DNA of 8,903 nt from an uncultured Parabacteroides sp. (lineage in GTDB: Bacteria > Bacteroidota > Bacteroidia > Bacteroidales > Tannerellaceae): contig CAMTPG010000087.1 of assembly GCA_947074335.1 (NCBI GenBank), forward strand, positions 1 through 8,903. The letters run 5' to 3'. Shown piece after piece: positions 6,846 to 8,903 of the stretch. The position numbers and the translations under genes are program-made. Every line of letters starts with the position of its first letter. Positions within the stretch are counted from its first letter, which is position 1. Below the pieces are notes generated by a model. That model was not told the DNA's origin and searched no databases. It saw nothing but the letters and a program-made list of their open reading frames with translations.

Positions 6846-8903
6846 TTAGAAGTTGATATTCACGCCGAATGTAAACACACGCGCCTGCGGCAAAGTATTC
6901 TTATCCACACCGGCCTGAAGCGTTGCATTGTTAGTCATAATGGTTGCTTCCGGATCATAACCCGAATAATGAGTCAGTGTGAAAAGATTCTGAGCCATCA
7001 TATACAGGCGCAGATTCGATATTTGCAATTTATCCCATCCTTTGGTATTGAAAGTATAACCGAACGAAAGCGTCTTCAGGCGGAAATAATCGCCTTTCTC
7101 TACCCATTCAGAGATGGGGAATCCCGAACCGTTCGAATAGTTATCCTGCCAGATCGGTTTCGGATATTTTGCATTGCGGCGCTCTTCGGTCCAATAGTTG
7201 TTCCAAACATCTTTGCTGTTATTCCACCATCGACCGTCAGACATGGTTGCCGTAGTTCCGTTGTAGATGTAGTTACCGCCCGAAAACTGGAACAGCAGCG
7301 ACAAATCGAATCCTTTGTATTTAAAATCGTTGGTCCAGCCGCCATAGAATGTCGGAATTGTTCCACCCGAAATCACCTTTTCGATGTTCGACTCCGGATA
7401 AGCCTCGCCGGTTTCGGCATTGAAATATTTACCGGTTTTCTCAAACATAAACAATACGCGGGTTCCGTCTTTGGCAATAAACACTCTTCGGCCGGTTTCC
7501 GGATCAACACCTGCAGTAGGTGTGGTATAAAGCTGGGCAATCGAGTAACCGGGCAGTGTAATATTGGATTCGTTGGAACCGCTTCCGCCCACAATCGAGC
7601 TTACGCCGTCGGCCAGTTTCTTCACCTCATTGTGTGTGGTGGTGATGTTGAACGAGGTTGACCAGGAGAAATCCTTTGTTCTGAAGAGATCTACCGAAAT
7701 TGTGCCTTCAATCCCCGAGTTGATCATTTTACCCGCATTCGATGTGATGGAACTTCCCGGAATACCTTTCGAGGGAGAAACCGGAATATCCAGAATCAGA
7801 TCCGAAGCTTTGGTCCAGTAGTAATCAAATTCGAAGGTGAAGCGATCCAGGAACTGGGCATTGATTCCCACATCCACTTTGGTGCTTGATTCCCATTTCA
7901 GATTTTGAGCATCGGCAAGGTTAGACATGTTATACACGGCGCTTTCACCGTAATAACCACTGGCATAATATGTTTTAGCAGCATAATCGCTGATGTTTGT
8001 GTTTCCTACGATACCCCAGCTTCCTTTAATCTTCATATCCTGGAATATTTTAGTGAGCGGGGTGAAAAATTTCTCCGACGATACACGCCATGCAGCCGAT
8101 ACACCGCCGAAATTACCCCACCGGTTGTTTTTGCTCAATGCCGAATAACCGTCGCGACGGAAATTAAGCGAAAGCATATACCGGCTGTCATAATCATAAT
8201 TCAGACGCGCCATATATGATAGCAGTGACGATTCGGAAATATTATCATTGCTGGTGGGATAAATATTGGCCCAATCTGCCTGATAAGTCTGGAACTTGCT
8301 GTCGAGCAAATCAGTTTTGTAGGCACCCCAGATATCCCGGTTTTTCAGATACGACTCGATACCGATCATGGCATCAAAATTATTCCTGCCCAGACTGAAC
8401 GAGTATTGTGCAAGATTGGTCCAGGTGATGGCATGATTCTTCAGCTGATAATTGTAAGCCGAGCCATTGCCGCTTACTTCGGGATAGATCGGACTGTTGA
8501 ACTGCTTGGTTGTGAGTCGCATGATATCAAGCCCCAACTGGGTACGGATCATCAAACCCTCAATCGGCCGCAATTCGGCAAAATAGCTGTTGATGATACG
8601 TACCGATTCATGTTTATTGGCATTGGCGTACTGCAGAAGCGCCGCCGGACTGCTATAATTACAATAGGTTGTATTCGGTCCGTAACCCAACACGCCGTTT
8701 ACACCCAGATAAGGCGAGCCGTCTTCGTTCCAGGCCGGAATATTAGGTGGAAGAATCAAAGCATAACGAGCATAACTATTACTGAATACACCGCCGTTCT
8801 TACTCTTATCATACGATTCGGTGGTAGAAGAGGAGGCATTAAAATTCATTCCCAGCTTCAGCCAGTCGGTTGCTTTGGCCGTAACATTGGCCGTTCCGCC
8901 GTA
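6846..8903 (-). CDS. SusC/RagA family TonB-dependent outer-membrane transporter, C-terminal part (5' end outside window)
   Basis: This is the barrel part of a SusC-type transporter that imports substrate across the outer membrane using TonB energy. The frame is open through base 8903, so the Met codon at 8849 is internal. Just upstream of it the frame reads TAKATDWLKLG, a typical SusC barrel stretch. The visible 685 residues compare with about 1000-1100 for the family. The signal peptide, carboxypeptidase-like regulatory domain, TonB box, plug and first strands are therefore outside. Visible features are repeated amphipathic strands rich in Tyr, Trp and Asn. Recognisable stretches include LNFRRDGYSALSKNNRWGNF and WESSTKVDVGINAQFLDRFTFEFDYYW. 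Late in the barrel come WTNDFKYKGFDLSLLFQF and GDYFRLKTLSFGYTF, and the protein ends VFTFGVNINF with a terminal Phe as needed for barrel assembly. It is the first visible gene of the operon. Any regulator (sigma/anti-sigma or other) would lie to the right. Confidence 0.96.
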   Translation of the reverse strand, partial: YGGTANVTAKATDWLKLGMNFNASSSTTESYDKSKNGGVFSNSYARYALILPPNIPAWNEDGSPYLGVNGVLGYGPNTTYCNYSSPAALLQYANANKHESVRIINSYFAELRPIEGLMIRTQLGLDIMRLTTKQFNSPIYPEVSGNGSAYNYQLKNHAITWTNLAQYSFSLGRNNFDAMIGIESYLKNRDIWGAYKTDLLDSKFQTYQADWANIYPTSNDNISESSLLSYMARLNYDYDSRYMLSLNFRRDGYSALSKNNRWGNFGGVSAAWRVSSEKFFTPLTKIFQDMKIKGSWGIVGNTNISDYAAKTYYASGYYGESAVYNMSNLADAQNLKWESSTKVDVGINAQFLDRFTFEFDYYWTKASDLILDIPVSPSKGIPGSSITSNAGKMINSGIEGTISVDLFRTKDFSWSTSFNITTTHNEVKKLADGVSSIVGGSGSNESNITLPGYSIAQLYTTPTAGVDPETGRRVFIAKDGTRVLFMFEKTGKYFNAETGEAYPESNIEKVISGGTIPTFYGGWTNDFKYKGFDLSLLFQFSGGNYIYNGTTATMSDGRWWNNSKDVWNNYWTEERRNAKYPKPIWQDNYSNGSGFPISEWVEKGDYFRLKTLSFGYTFNTKGWDKLQISNLRLYMMAQNLFTLTHYSGYDPEATIMTNNATLQAGVDKNTLPQARVFTFGVNINF

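Noticed and set aside
6969..7661. A 230-codon open frame on the plus strand, opposite the SusC gene
   Set aside because: It lies wholly antisense to a clear TonB-dependent transporter sequence, its translation shows no recognisable motif, and it has no promoter or leader. It is a shadow of the real gene.

Overview
The window looks like chromosomal DNA from a member of the Bacteroidota, most likely Bacteroidales. The evidence is a SusC/SusD pair, TAnnTTTG-type promoters and AT-rich gene leaders with few strong Shine-Dalgarno sites. I cannot name the genus from the sequence. It contains no RNA gene, insertion sequence, CRISPR array or prophage gene that I can see.

Left part, plus strand (1-1240). 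The window opens inside an ABC-2 type export permease, of which the C-terminal 262 residues are visible. A 169-bp gap follows that carries two tandem candidate promoters with identical spacing. After it comes a complete small gene for the pyrimidine/purine nucleoside phosphorylase PpnP. A strong hairpin separates this part from the convergent genes on the right.

Right part, minus strand (8903 down to 1318). Four tightly packed genes read in the order SusC-type TonB-dependent transporter (start outside the window), SusD/RagB-type surface lipoprotein, a large exported M14-family zinc carboxypeptidase, and an exported M20-family amidohydrolase related to AbgB. The gaps are 30, 3 and 26 bp and I see no internal promoter or terminator, so this is very probably one operon ending at the 1244-1274 hairpin.

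How they may work together (inference): the SusC/SusD pair would capture and import a substrate across the outer membrane. The M14 enzyme would trim peptides from the C-terminus, and the M20 enzyme would hydrolyse an amide bond in an N-acyl amino acid, aminobenzoyl-glutamate-like compound or small peptide. No glycoside hydrolase is present in the visible part, so the locus looks like a peptide or amidated amino acid utilisation locus rather than a polysaccharide one. The upstream regulator, if any, lies beyond the right edge.
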